From contig JAFAGO010000026.1 in NCBI GenBank assembly GCA_023422635.1, positions 1 through 43,075 of the forward strand: DNA of 43,075 nucleotides, written 5' to 3'. The notes under the pieces were generated by a model. It was not told the DNA's origin, made no database searches, and saw only the letters and a list, made by a program, of their open reading frames with translations. Source of the stretch: Bacteroidota bacterium. GTDB taxonomy: Bacteria > Bacteroidota > Bacteroidia > Flavobacteriales > Weeksellaceae. The translations under genes and the position numbers were made by a program. Of the stretch, positions 1 to 9,142 are shown piece after piece. Numbering within the stretch: the stretch's first letter is position 1; each line of letters opens with the position of its first letter.

Positions 1-17
1 TTTGTGTTTTTAGTGTA

Positions 18-25
18 CAAATTTA
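18..25 (-). promoter_or_regulatory. Possible -7 element (TAAATTTG) for a gene beyond the left edge
   Basis: The minus strand reads TAAATTTG, a full match to the Bacteroidota -7 consensus TAnnTTTG, directly after the stop codon of the membrane-protein gene. No TTG is suitably placed upstream and the gene it would serve is outside the window. Confidence 0.25.
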
Positions 26-26
26 G

Positions 27-959
27 TTATTTCAATTGTATTTTAGAAAGATTCAAAGAAATTAGCAATAATGGGACAAATAATCGGACTTCATAGAGGA
101 TTCCAGTGTAGAAACACATCGCGATGTAGGGAAGTGCAAGCACATAAATTAGCAATATAACCTGTGTGTTTTCCTTACTTTTCGAAATGATGAATGGTAA
201 AGCTCCTAATGTTACCCAAAATACAATTCCTAAAAGATTTTTGGGTTGTGTGAAATTCTGAAGAAACAGATTTCCGTCATTCGTCGTGAAAGTATTTCCA
301 GTTAATCGCAATCCGAGATACGTAAGAATGAAAATTCCGGTAAGCGTTACAATCGGAAAAATGCTTTCTTTTTTAAAACCGTATTTTTGAAGTAATACCG
401 CTGCAACCAACGAAATACAAAGTGCCGATGATTCCCGATTAAGCGTAGAAATCAACATGATTAATCCCAATGCCAAAAGGAGTAACAGTGTTCGCTGCTG
501 CAAATATTTCAAGAACATCCAAAAGAAAAGCGCAATGAAAAAGTAACTGCTCATATCGTATGGAACAATCACAAATTGGGTAAGTGTCATCATTAGAATA
601 GCAAAACTTACCATCAACACTTTTTCGGTTTGAGAAGCTACAAATACCTTGGAATGTGTTATTAAACCTAATATTGCAGTGGTGAGCAGCAAAAATAAGG
701 TATTCAACAAGTAAAAGGCAAAAAACATTTGAGCATCAAAATCAGGATTCAGCGATTTTAATTTTAATAGTTCGAAATTGATATTAAAATGTGCTAAACC
801 ATCATAAATCCATAACAGAATCGGCACGCTCAAAATTCTGTATTGATAAACTCCAGAATGAAACTGCTCGATTAAATTTTGATGATTAAAAAGAAGCGAC
901 GAATAATTATTTACAAAACCAAAATAAACAAAACTATTGACTGTAAAAGCCAATAGCAT
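27..959 (-). CDS. Polytopic inner-membrane protein of unknown function, polysaccharide-cluster context
   Basis: This 310-residue protein is almost entirely hydrophobic, with about nine to ten predicted membrane segments (for example around residues 75-98, 108-130, 155-172, 197-215 and 268-290). It has no recognisable soluble domain. A short polar NRES motif near residue 172 lies between membrane segments, which recalls charged loops in GT-C-type glycosyltransferases and polysaccharide polymerases, but that is only a resemblance. It is the last gene in the window of a minus-strand run ugd-rmlB-rmlA, 39 bases after rmlA. A role in glycan polymerisation or transfer is therefore plausible but unproven. 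The ATG start fits an N-terminal hydrophobic helix. Confidence 0.75.
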   Translation of the reverse strand: MLLAFTVNSFVYFGFVNNYSSLLFNHQNLIEQFHSGVYQYRILSVPILLWIYDGLAHFNINFELLKLKSLNPDFDAQMFFAFYLLNTLFLLLTTAILGLITHSKVFVASQTEKVLMVSFAILMMTLTQFVIVPYDMSSYFFIALFFWMFLKYLQQRTLLLLLALGLIMLISTLNRESSALCISLVAAVLLQKYGFKKESIFPIVTLTGIFILTYLGLRLTGNTFTTNDGNLFLQNFTQPKNLLGIVFWVTLGALPFIISKSKENTQVILLIYVLALPYIAMCFYTGILYEVRLFVPLLLISLNLSKIQLK

Positions 960-998
960 GTTGAAGGATATGTTATGTAATGTTTTGATAATCTGTTG

Positions 999-1856
999 TT
1001 AAGCTAATTTTTTCAGATAATCTCCGTAACCGCTTTTTCCGTATTTTTCAGCGGATTTTAAAAGCTCTTCTTTGTTGATGAAGCCTTTTTTATACGCAAT
1101 TTCTTCAATACAAGAAATACTGAAGCCTTGTCTTTTTTCAATGACGCGCACAAACTCGGATGCTTCATGCAGGGAATCAAAAGTTCCGGTGTCGAGCCAC
1201 GCAGTTCCGCGCGACATTAATCCAACTTCTAATTGCCCTTTTTCCAAATAAATTCTATTCACATCCGTAATTTCCAGTTCACCTCTTGGCGAAGGTTTTA
1301 AATTTTTCGCAATTTCAACAACGGAATTGTCGTAAAAATACAATCCGGGAACGGCAAAATTTGATTTTGGTTCGGTAGGCTTTTCTTCAATGGATAATGC
1401 TTTAAAATTGTCATCAAAATCCACAACGCCATAACGTTCTGGATCCGAAACTTGATAGGCAAAAACACAACCGCCTTGCACCTTAGTTTTGCTTTCTAAT
1501 AATTGAGGAAGTCCAGTTCCATAGAAAATATTATCGCCCAAAACCAAAGCAACAGAATCGTTACCAATAAATTCTTCTCCTAAAATAAATGCTTGAGCCA
1601 ACCCGTCCGGACTTGGTTGAACTTTATATTCGAATTTGCAACCAATTTGTGATCCGTCACCTAAAAGTTTTTGAAATGCATCTTGGTCGTGTGGAGTGGT
1701 GATGATTAAAATTTCGCGGATTCCTGCTAAAAGCAATGTAGAAAGCGGATAATAAATCATCGGTTTATCGTAAACAGGCATTAATTGCTTGCTGACCGCA
1801 ATTGTTAAAGGATATAATCGGGTTCCCGATCCTCCGGCTAAAATAATTCCTTTCAT
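999..1856 (-). CDS. rmlA: Glucose-1-phosphate thymidylyltransferase
   Basis: The enzyme makes dTDP-glucose from dTTP and glucose 1-phosphate, the first step toward dTDP-deoxysugars such as rhamnose used in surface polysaccharides. The protein is 285 residues, the usual length. It starts with the nucleotide-binding loop GGSGTRLYPLT (residues 8-18), followed by the sugar-phosphate region KPMIYYPLST (31-40) and the metal-binding GDN at 107-109. It lies 44 bases downstream of rmlB and 39 bases before a membrane protein on the same strand, so all are probably co-transcribed. RmlC and RmlD are not in the window, so the final dTDP-sugar cannot be named. Identification is very secure. Confidence 0.97.
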   Translation of the reverse strand: MKGIILAGGSGTRLYPLTIAVSKQLMPVYDKPMIYYPLSTLLLAGIREILIITTPHDQDAFQKLLGDGSQIGCKFEYKVQPSPDGLAQAFILGEEFIGNDSVALVLGDNIFYGTGLPQLLESKTKVQGGCVFAYQVSDPERYGVVDFDDNFKALSIEEKPTEPKSNFAVPGLYFYDNSVVEIAKNLKPSPRGELEITDVNRIYLEKGQLEVGLMSRGTAWLDTGTFDSLHEASEFVRVIEKRQGFSISCIEEIAYKKGFINKEELLKSAEKYGKSGYGDYLKKLA

Positions 1857-1900
1857 ATTTTTTTTTGATGTAAGAATTGAACAATGAATCAGTTAAACAA

Positions 1901-2980
1901 TTAAGAGTATTGCTTATCGTAGTATTTTTGGTAATCGCCAGAAGTTACATTGTCCAGCCACTCTTTGTTTTCCAAAAACCAATCGATGGTTTTTGATAGA
2001 CCTTCTTCAAAGGTAACGCTTGGTTTCCAACCTAAATCATCGCTAAGTTTTGTAGCATCGATTGCGTATCTTTTATCGTGTCCAGGTCGATCTTTTACGA
2101 AAGTAATTAGCTTTTCAGAATATCCTGCTTCTTTTCCGGTTTTTTCATCCACTTGTTTAATGAGTTCTTTTACCAAGTTGATGTTTTGCCATTCATTCCA
2201 TCCGCCAATATTGTAGGTTTCTCCCGTTTTCGCTTCATGGAAAATTTTGAAAATTGCTTTTGCATGATCAATTACATACAACCAATCTCTGGTGTATTTT
2301 CCATCGCCATAAATCGGTAGTGGTTTTTCATTCAAAATATTATGAATACAAAGCGGAATTAATTTTTCGGGAAAATGATTTGGCCCATAATTGTTGGAGC
2401 AATTCGAAATGATAAATGGTAATCCGTATGTGTTTCCGTACGCTCTTACAAATTGATCGGAAGCAGCTTTGGATGCGGAATAAGGTGATTTTGGGTCGTA
2501 TGCAGTTTCTTCTGTAAAAAAACCTGTTTCTCCCAACGCACCATACACTTCGTCTGTAGAAACATGATAGAAAAGGTTGGTTCTCGGTTCATCTGGGAAA
2601 TTCCCATGTTGATGATCGGGATTTAAAGTCCAAAATTCTTTTGCTAAATTCAAAAGGTTGGCCGTTCCGTTTACATTGGTATTAATGAATGCATTCGGAT
2701 CAGTAATGCTTCGGTCAACATGCGATTCAGCAGCTAAATGCACCACTGCATCAGGATGATATTTTTCAAAAACTTTTCTTAATTCTTCTGGTTTTGTGAT
2801 GTCGGCTTTTTCGAACACATAATTGGGTTCGTTTTCGATATCTTTTAAATTTTCTAGATTTCCAGCGTATGTTAATGCATCAAGGTTGATGATGGTGGTG
2901 TTGGGCAAGTTTTTCACAAATTCACGAACAACGTGTGATCCGATGAAGCCGGCACCTCCTGTAATGATGATGTTTTTCAT
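1901..2980 (-). CDS. rmlB: dTDP-glucose 4,6-dehydratase
   Basis: This short-chain dehydrogenase/reductase converts dTDP-glucose to dTDP-4-keto-6-deoxyglucose with a tightly bound NAD. At 359 residues it has the normal size. The Rossmann motif GGAGFIGS spans residues 8-15, the STDEVYG segment carrying the catalytic Asp-Glu pair spans 141-147, and the catalytic YxxxK is Y167/K171. It lies between ugd (38 bases upstream) and rmlA (44 bases downstream), in the pathway order expected for a sugar-nucleotide operon. Confidence 0.97.
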   Translation of the reverse strand: MKNIIITGGAGFIGSHVVREFVKNLPNTTIINLDALTYAGNLENLKDIENEPNYVFEKADITKPEELRKVFEKYHPDAVVHLAAESHVDRSITDPNAFINTNVNGTANLLNLAKEFWTLNPDHQHGNFPDEPRTNLFYHVSTDEVYGALGETGFFTEETAYDPKSPYSASKAASDQFVRAYGNTYGLPFIISNCSNNYGPNHFPEKLIPLCIHNILNEKPLPIYGDGKYTRDWLYVIDHAKAIFKIFHEAKTGETYNIGGWNEWQNINLVKELIKQVDEKTGKEAGYSEKLITFVKDRPGHDKRYAIDATKLSDDLGWKPSVTFEEGLSKTIDWFLENKEWLDNVTSGDYQKYYDKQYS

Positions 2981-3018
2981 ATGTATTTTATAGTATGGTA
3001 TTGATTTTTATCATTGTG

Positions 3019-4185
3019 TTAATCGTTCCCAAAAATATCACGGGTGTATAATTTTTCTTTTACATCTTGCAGCTCAGGTGCATTTCTGTTAGAAATGATA
3101 ACGTCGCATTCTTGTTTAAATGCATCAAAGTCACGGGAAACTCTTGATCCAAAAAAAGTATCTTCTGTTAAAACTGGTTCATAAACGATAACTTCAATTC
3201 CTTTTGCTTTAATTCTTTTCATGACCCCTTGAACTGCGGAAGCACGGAAATTGTCTGATCCAGACTTCATAATTAAACGGTAAACGCCCACTTTTTGTGG
3301 TTGTTTAGCAATAATGGAATCAGCAACAAAGTCTTTTCTCGTACGATTAGAATCTACAATTGCACGAATAAGATTGTTCGGAACGGAATCGTAATTTGCT
3401 AATAATTGTTTCGTATCTTTTGGTAAGCAATAACCACCATATCCGAAAGAAGGATTATTGTAATGGTCGCCAATTCTAGGATCCAAACCAACGCCTTCAA
3501 TAATTTGTTTGCTGTCTAAATTGTTAACTTGCGCATAAGTGTCCAGCTCGTTAAAGTAGGCAACACGCAGGGCAAGATAAGTATTTGAAAACAGTTTAAT
3601 CGCTTCTGCTTCTGTGGAGTTGGTAAACAAAAGAGGGATTTCCTTTTTAATGGCGCCTTCTTTTAAAAGATTGGCGAAGGTTTCTGCTCTTTCGCTTTGT
3701 TCCCCAATAATGATTCTGGAAGGATATAAGTTGTCGTACAACGCTTTTCCTTCTCTTAAAAACTCTGGAGAGAAAATAATATTTTGAAAATCAAGTTCCT
3801 TTTTCAGATTTTCTGTAAAACCTACAGGCACGGTTGATTTTACAATCACCACCGCGGAAGGTGCCCATTTTTGAACTTCTTTAATTACAGACTCTACACT
3901 TTTCGTGTTAAAGTAATTGGTTTTAGGATCATAATCGGTAGGTGTGGCTACAATTACAAAATCTGCATCTTTATACGCTTCTTCTTTATTTAAAGTCGCT
4001 TTAAATTGCAGTGGTTTAGAATTTAAAAATTCGGTAATTTCTTTATCCTCGATAGGTGATTTTTTGTTATTGAGCATTTCCACCTTTTCAGGGATAATGT
4101 CCAACGCGATAACGGGGTGATGCTGCGCAAGCAGTACGGCGTTTGAAAGGCCAACATAGCCAGTGCCGACAATTGTGATATTCAA
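3019..4185 (-). CDS. ugd: UDP-glucose 6-dehydrogenase family nucleotide-sugar dehydrogenase
   Basis: It is predicted to oxidise UDP-glucose to UDP-glucuronate in two NAD-dependent steps. The 388-residue protein has the NAD-binding GTGYVG motif (residues 7-12), the STVP motif (117-120), the SPEFLREG active-site segment (139-146) and the catalytic cysteine C253 in GYGGYCLPKD. The C-terminal domain is complete. The related UDP-ManNAc and UDP-GalNAc dehydrogenases share these motifs, but the length and the SPEFLREG/GGYCLPKD signatures favour the UDP-glucose enzyme. It is first in the minus-strand sugar operon and has its own -7 element at 4217-4224. It diverges from rimP. Confidence 0.92.
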   Translation of the reverse strand: MNITIVGTGYVGLSNAVLLAQHHPVIALDIIPEKVEMLNNKKSPIEDKEITEFLNSKPLQFKATLNKEEAYKDADFVIVATPTDYDPKTNYFNTKSVESVIKEVQKWAPSAVVIVKSTVPVGFTENLKKELDFQNIIFSPEFLREGKALYDNLYPSRIIIGEQSERAETFANLLKEGAIKKEIPLLFTNSTEAEAIKLFSNTYLALRVAYFNELDTYAQVNNLDSKQIIEGVGLDPRIGDHYNNPSFGYGGYCLPKDTKQLLANYDSVPNNLIRAIVDSNRTRKDFVADSIIAKQPQKVGVYRLIMKSGSDNFRASAVQGVMKRIKAKGIEVIVYEPVLTEDTFFGSRVSRDFDAFKQECDVIISNRNAPELQDVKEKLYTRDIFGND

Positions 4186-4216
4186 AATAGTATATTTTTA
4201 ATAAAAATTTAGATTA

Positions 4217-4224
4217 CAAAGGTA
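4217..4224 (-). promoter_or_regulatory. -7 element of the ugd-rml operon promoter
   Basis: The minus strand reads TACCTTTG, matching TAnnTTTG, about 32 bases before the ugd ATG. No TTG sits at the usual -33 distance, so only the -7 half is supported. Confidence 0.5.
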
Positions 4225-4267
4225 ATTATTTTTCCCTTAAAAAAATCTCATTGTTAGGCAGTTGGTT

Positions 4268-4297
4268 TTGATATGTTATTATTTATGTGTATCTTTG
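4268..4297 (+). promoter_or_regulatory. Promoter of rimP-nusA-infB (TTG-N19-TATCTTTG)
   Basis: A TTG at 4268-4270 is followed after 19 bases by TATCTTTG (4290-4297). This is a full match to the Bacteroidota -33/-7 architecture. Transcription should begin near 4301-4304, giving a leader of about 80 bases that contains a hairpin. Confidence 0.75.
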
Positions 4298-4319
4298 CAA
4301 AAGATTTACGGAATAGATG

Positions 4320-4348
4320 AAAAGGCCTTCGCAAGAAAGCCTTTTTTT
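4320..4348 (+). terminator. Terminator-like hairpin in the rimP leader (candidate attenuator)
   Basis: AAAAGGC (4320-4326) pairs with GCCTTTT (4339-4345), with an inner CTT/AAG helix. The stem runs into seven T residues (4342-4348). It lies between the promoter and the rimP start and no upstream plus-strand gene needs terminating here. It therefore looks like a leader attenuator rather than an ordinary gene end. Confidence 0.6.
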
Positions 4349-4383
4349 GTAGCAACAACGAAAATCAGTTAAGAATAGTAAAA

Positions 4384-4851
4384 ATGGAGTTTAGGAAAAA
4401 AGTTGAAGCATTGCTTAATGTGTTTCTAGAAGGAAGAAGCGATCTTTTTCTGATCGATCTTAAAGTTTCTGCAGGTAATGATATTACAGTGATTTTAGAT
4501 GGTGATCAAGGGGTTTCAATACAAGATTGTCTTGATGCAAGCCGCTCGATTGAAAATAATTTGGATCGCGAAGAAGAAGATTTCAGTCTGCAGGTAATGT
4601 CGTCTGGAGTTAGTGAGCCACTTGCGCTTCCGCGCCAATATCGAAAAAATAATGGCAGAACTTTAGAAATAACCCTTAATTCTGATGAAAAACTAGAAGG
4701 AGAGCTGAAGGAGGCTGATGAAGAAAAAATTACCATTACTCGAAAATACCGCAAACCAAAAGAGGTGGGTAAAGGTAAAGTTGATGTGGTGGAAGATGTG
4801 AAAATTCCGTACACCGATATAAAAAAAGCAATTGTAGTAATTAAATTTTAA
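4384..4851 (+). CDS. rimP: Ribosome maturation factor RimP
   Basis: RimP assists late assembly of the 30S ribosomal subunit. The 155-residue protein has the two-domain layout of the family. The N-terminal domain contains the D-x-SR-x-I-x-x-x-LD segment near residues 46-57 and the characteristic V-x-SSG-x-x-x-PL stretch near residues 71-80, here VMSSGVSEPL instead of the more usual VSSPG. The C-terminal SH3-like domain follows, ending IPYTDIKKA. The gene order rimP-nusA-infB is classical and confirms the assignment. It is first in the operon, after a leader with a terminator-like hairpin. Confidence 0.95.
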   Translation: MEFRKKVEALLNVFLEGRSDLFLIDLKVSAGNDITVILDGDQGVSIQDCLDASRSIENNLDREEEDFSLQVMSSGVSEPLALPRQYRKNNGRTLEITLNSDEKLEGELKEADEEKITITRKYRKPKEVGKGKVDVVEDVKIPYTDIKKAIVVIKF

Positions 4852-4916
4852 ACAAAACAATAATTCGGTGGTAATTCGGCGTAAGCCCAAATACCATCAT
4901 TTATCATTCATACAAT

Positions 4917-6152
4917 ATGGACAGTTTAGCATTAATAGAATCCTTTGGTGATTTCAAAGACGAAAAAGGAATTAGCAAGATTGATTTAATGGCGATTATT
5001 GAGGATTCGCTGAAAACATTATTAAGAAAAAGATTCGATTCCGATGATCATTTCGATGTAATCGTGAATCCAGATAAAGGAGATTTTCAGATTTTCCTCA
5101 ATAAAACAATTGTAGAAGATCAAATGTCTGAAGATGATGATTTGGAAATTGAAATTTCGGAAGCGAAGAAAATTGATGCCACTTTTGAAGTTGGAGAAGA
5201 GTATACCGTTGAAATTCCGATTGCACAGTTAGGAAGAAGAAGTATCCTTACTTTGAAACAAATTTTAGCAACCAAACTTCAAGAGCACAATAATGCAATG
5301 CTGTATGAACAGTTTCACGATAGAATTGGCGAGATTGTTGTAGGTGAAGTTCACCACATTCGTCACAAACACGTGATTCTTTTGGATGATGAAGGAAACG
5401 AATTTATTTTACCCAAAGAAAATCAAATCCCATCCGATTTCTTTAAAAAAGGCGAAAGCATTCGTGCCATCGTAGAAAGTGTTGATTTTAAAGGAGCAAA
5501 ACCACAAATCATTGTTTCCAGAACAGCACCGAAATTCTTAGAGAAATTGTTGGAATTGGAGATTCCTGAAATTCAAGATGGAACCATCATTTTGAAAAAA
5601 GTAGTAAGAATTCCTGGTGAAAAAGCAAAAATCGCGGTAGATGCTTACGATGACAGAATTGATCCTGTTGGCGCATGTGTGGGTGTGAAGGGATCTAGAA
5701 TTCACGGCGTTGTTCGGGAATTGAAAAACGAAAATATTGATGTTATTCAGTGGTCTAAAAACCCTGAAATTTTGGTGAAAAGAGCATTGGGAAATGTTAC
5801 TATCAACAAAATTGAAATCAACCCTGAAGAGCATTACGCTTTGGTGTACACACCGGTAGAAGAAATCTCGAAAGTAATCGGAAAACAAGGTCAAAATATC
5901 CGTTTGGCTTCATGGCTGTCCGAATACGAAATTGATGTGTACAGAGAAACCAATGAAGATGACGATGTAGAACTTGATGAATTCAAAAACGAAGTGGAAG
6001 AATGGATAATCGAAGAATTCAAAAAAGTAGGATTAACAACAGCAAAAAGTGTGTTGGATAAAGATACCGAAAGCTTGTTGAAAATGACAGATCTTGAAGA
6101 AGAAACCATTCACGAAGTAAAACAAATTCTAAAAGAAGAATTTGAAGACTAA
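4917..6152 (+). CDS. nusA: Transcription termination/antitermination factor NusA
   Basis: NusA binds RNA polymerase and nascent RNA and modulates pausing, termination and antitermination. The 411-residue protein shows the N-terminal polymerase-binding domain (about 1-130), an S1 RNA-binding domain (about 134-202), and two KH domains with GxxG loops at GVKGSR (256-261) and GKQGQN (322-327). A short acidic C-terminus with one helix-hairpin-helix-like segment replaces the long repeats of E. coli NusA. It lies 65 bases after rimP and 52 bases before infB. Confidence 0.96.
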   Translation: MDSLALIESFGDFKDEKGISKIDLMAIIEDSLKTLLRKRFDSDDHFDVIVNPDKGDFQIFLNKTIVEDQMSEDDDLEIEISEAKKIDATFEVGEEYTVEIPIAQLGRRSILTLKQILATKLQEHNNAMLYEQFHDRIGEIVVGEVHHIRHKHVILLDDEGNEFILPKENQIPSDFFKKGESIRAIVESVDFKGAKPQIIVSRTAPKFLEKLLELEIPEIQDGTIILKKVVRIPGEKAKIAVDAYDDRIDPVGACVGVKGSRIHGVVRELKNENIDVIQWSKNPEILVKRALGNVTINKIEINPEEHYALVYTPVEEISKVIGKQGQNIRLASWLSEYEIDVYRETNEDDDVELDEFKNEVEEWIIEEFKKVGLTTAKSVLDKDTESLLKMTDLEEETIHEVKQILKEEFED

Positions 6153-6204
6153 TTTCACAACAGAAATAAATCAATAAAAGGCAAAAGCCAAAGGAATACA
6201 ATAT

Positions 6205-8997
6205 ATGCCGAAAATAAGATTAAATAAAGCCATCAAAGAGTTTAACATTTCAATGAATCGTCTTGTCGAATTTCTCGACTCGAAAGGAATTGAAGTGGAA
6301 AACAACCCCAATGCACAACTTGATGAAGTCGCGTACGACACCCTGAAGGCGGAATTTGCTCGGGATGGCGAGCAGCGTAAAGCTTCCCAGGAAGTGGTGC
6401 TGTCTAAAGTTCCAGAAGAAAAATTGGAAATTGAAGAGCAGCCCAAACCAGAAGTAATTCGTGCCAAAGGTACGGTGAAAGCCGAAACCAAAATCCTTGG
6501 TAAAATTGATATCGAGCCTAAAAAACAACCAGAAGTGGTTGAAGAAAAACCCGTAGAAAAACCTGTGGAAACTCCACCAGCTCCGGAAGTAACCAAAGTT
6601 GCTGCCGAAAAACCAGAACTGCATATTCTGGGCAAAGTGGATTTGGATAAACTCTCAGGAAAACCTACCCCAAAACCACAACCACAACCGAAAAAAGAAG
6701 ACGTGAAGAAGGAAGAAGTGAAGAAAGAAGAACCGGTTGTGAAAAAAGAAGAACCTGCGAAACCGGAAGTAACAAAACCGGAAGAACCGCAAAAAATAGA
6801 AACGGTTTATCAAAAATTGGATGGTCCTAAAATTCTTAAAGAAAAAGTGGATCTTTCACAATTTCAAACAAAACCAAAATCTTCTGCAGCGAAAAAGAAG
6901 AGAAAAAGAATTGAAAAACCTGGAGGTAACAACCAACAAGGAAACAATCAACAAGGCGGTAACCAACAAGGGAATAATCAGCAAGGCAATAATAACCGTT
7001 CACATCAAGGGAATAACCAGAACCGTGGCGGAAATAACCAAAACCGAAGAGGTGGAAACCGCAGAGGTGCAGATAAAGTAATGCCAGTTGAGCTTACCGA
7101 TGAACAAGTAAAAAACCAAATCAAGGAAACCCTTGAAAAACTTACCAATAAAGGAGGTAAATCCAAAACTTCGAAACACAGACGTGAAAAACGTTCGTAT
7201 AGAAGAGAGCAGGAAGAGCACCAAATGGAGCTTGATGCACAAGATACAACATTAAAAGTAACCGAGTTTATTACCGTTGGCGAATTAGCGAGCTTAATGA
7301 ACGTAAATCCAACGGAAGTGATTTCTGCATGTTTCTCGCTTGGAGTAATGGTAACCATGAATCAACGTCTTGAAGCGGATACCTTATTATTAGTAGCAGA
7401 TGAATTCGGTTATAAAATTGAATTCCAAGATGCTGATCTTGAAGAAGCAGAAGAAGAAATTGTTGATAGCGATGAAGATCTTGTTGCCAGAGCACCAATT
7501 GTTACGGTAATGGGACACGTCGATCATGGTAAAACCTCCTTACTCGATTACATTCGTAAAACCAATGTAATTGCAGGTGAATCTGGAGGTATTACACAGC
7601 ACATTGGTGCGTACAATGTGAAATTGGAAAGTGGACAAAGAATTACCTTCCTTGATACACCAGGTCACGAAGCGTTTACCGCAATGAGAGCCAGAGGTGC
7701 ACAAGTTACCGATATCGCAATTATCGTAATTGCTGCGGATGATGATGTAATGCCGCAAACCAAAGAAGCAATTGCACACGCTCAAGCTGCTGGTGTACCA
7801 ATGATTATTGCCATTAACAAAGTGGATAAACCGAACGCGAATCCAGATAAAATTCGTGAGCAACTATCTGCAATGAATGTCTTGGTGGAAGAATGGGGCG
7901 GAAATGTTCAGTCGCAAGAAATCTCCGCGAAGTTTGGTAATAATGTTGATTCCTTATTAGATAAAGTATTGCTTCAGGCGGAAATGCTTGAATTAAAAGC
8001 AAATCCTCAACGTCATGCACAAGGTGTTGTTATTGAAGCCTCACTAGATAAAGGGCGTGGATATGTTGCTACCTTATTGGTACAAAATGGTACTCTTAAA
8101 ATTGGGGATTACATTTTAGCAGGTAAAAACCACGGTAAAGTGAAAGCGATGCTTGATGAACGTGGAAGAAGTATGAAAGAAGCAGGCCCGTCAATTCCAA
8201 CAACAATCTTAGGTTTGGATGGAGCGCCAACTGCTGGAGATAAATTCCGTGTGTACGAAGATGAAAGTGAAGCGAAATCAATTGCAACGAAAAGAGAACA
8301 ATTGCAACGTGAACTTTCTATCAGAACGAAAAAACATACCACTTTGGAAGAATTGGGAAGAAGGATCGCCCTTGGGGATTTCAAAGAGCTCAATATTATC
8401 CTTAAAGGTGATGTGGATGGTTCAGTGGAAGCGCTTTCCGATCAGTTACAAAGATTATCTACAGAAGAAATCAGCGTCAATATCTTACACTCAGGTGTTG
8501 GTCAAATTACGGAATCGGATGTAAACTTGGCAGCGGCGTCGGATGCGATTATCATCGGATTTAACGTTCGTGCTGGTGCTAATGCAAAAGATTTAGCAGA
8601 TCGTGAGGAAATTGAAATCAGAACGTATTCTGTAATCTATAAAGCGATTGATGAGGTGAAAGAAGCAATGGAAGGATTGCTTTCTCCAGAAATTCAAGAA
8701 CAAATTATCGGTACGGTTGAAATTCGTGAGGTATTTAAAATCTCAAAAGTAGGAACCATTGCAGGTTGTATGGTACTTTCCGGTAAAGTGAATCGTAACT
8801 CCAAAATTCGCTTGCTGCGTGATGGTATCGTGAAATTCGATGGAGTACTCGATAGTCTAAAACGTTTTAAAGACGACGTGAAAGAAGTAAACAAAGGGTA
8901 TGAATGTGGTTTAAGCGTAAAAGGATTCAACGATATCGAAGTTGGAGATATTCTTGAAGTCTACGAAGAGGTAGCTGTTAAGAAAAAGCTTAAATAG
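6205..8997 (+). CDS. infB: Translation initiation factor IF-2
   Basis: IF-2 is a GTPase that delivers initiator tRNA to the 30S subunit and promotes subunit joining. The 930-residue protein has an IF2N domain (about 1-52) and a long Lys/Glu/Pro-rich linker. An Asn/Gln/Gly/Arg-rich stretch follows (about 241-290), then a second IF2N-like domain near 350-410. The GTPase carries G1 GHVDHGKT (about 436), DTPGH, NKVD and SAK motifs, followed by the C-terminal beta-barrel domains. An AAAGGAA stretch about eight bases before the ATG is an unusually good ribosome-binding site for this genome. A strong terminator follows at 9021-9048. Confidence 0.97.
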   Translation: MPKIRLNKAIKEFNISMNRLVEFLDSKGIEVENNPNAQLDEVAYDTLKAEFARDGEQRKASQEVVLSKVPEEKLEIEEQPKPEVIRAKGTVKAETKILGKIDIEPKKQPEVVEEKPVEKPVETPPAPEVTKVAAEKPELHILGKVDLDKLSGKPTPKPQPQPKKEDVKKEEVKKEEPVVKKEEPAKPEVTKPEEPQKIETVYQKLDGPKILKEKVDLSQFQTKPKSSAAKKKRKRIEKPGGNNQQGNNQQGGNQQGNNQQGNNNRSHQGNNQNRGGNNQNRRGGNRRGADKVMPVELTDEQVKNQIKETLEKLTNKGGKSKTSKHRREKRSYRREQEEHQMELDAQDTTLKVTEFITVGELASLMNVNPTEVISACFSLGVMVTMNQRLEADTLLLVADEFGYKIEFQDADLEEAEEEIVDSDEDLVARAPIVTVMGHVDHGKTSLLDYIRKTNVIAGESGGITQHIGAYNVKLESGQRITFLDTPGHEAFTAMRARGAQVTDIAIIVIAADDDVMPQTKEAIAHAQAAGVPMIIAINKVDKPNANPDKIREQLSAMNVLVEEWGGNVQSQEISAKFGNNVDSLLDKVLLQAEMLELKANPQRHAQGVVIEASLDKGRGYVATLLVQNGTLKIGDYILAGKNHGKVKAMLDERGRSMKEAGPSIPTTILGLDGAPTAGDKFRVYEDESEAKSIATKREQLQRELSIRTKKHTTLEELGRRIALGDFKELNIILKGDVDGSVEALSDQLQRLSTEEISVNILHSGVGQITESDVNLAAASDAIIIGFNVRAGANAKDLADREEIEIRTYSVIYKAIDEVKEAMEGLLSPEIQEQIIGTVEIREVFKISKVGTIAGCMVLSGKVNRNSKIRLLRDGIVKFDGVLDSLKRFKDDVKEVNKGYECGLSVKGFNDIEVGDILEVYEEVAVKKKLK

Positions 8998-9020
8998 AAA
9001 ATTTTCAACCTATTTATTAT

Positions 9021-9048
9021 AAAACCTGCATTTTTGCAGGTTTTTTTT
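9021..9048 (+). terminator. Rho-independent terminator after infB
   Basis: A perfect ten-pair stem, AAAACCTGCA (9021-9030) with TGCAGGTTTT (9035-9044), has a TTTT loop and continues into a run of eight T residues (9041-9048). It closes the rimP-nusA-infB operon. Confidence 0.92.
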
Positions 9049-9142
9049 GTTGCGCTAATTTGAACTAAAAGTCAAAGAAACCTTTGTTTGTGTGTGTTTT
9101 CGTTAATTATACTCTGGTTTAGTTGAAATATATTCAAGAAAT

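Noticed and set aside
4506..4814. Minus-strand open frame opposite rimP
   Set aside because: It is fully antisense to rimP, Ser-rich and low-complexity, with no promoter or recognisable domain. It is a shadow of the real gene.
6925..7080. Tandem short repeats resembling a CRISPR or satellite array
   Set aside because: They lie in frame inside infB and encode NQQGN/NRGG repeats of the IF-2 linker. Repeat units are short and have no unique spacers.
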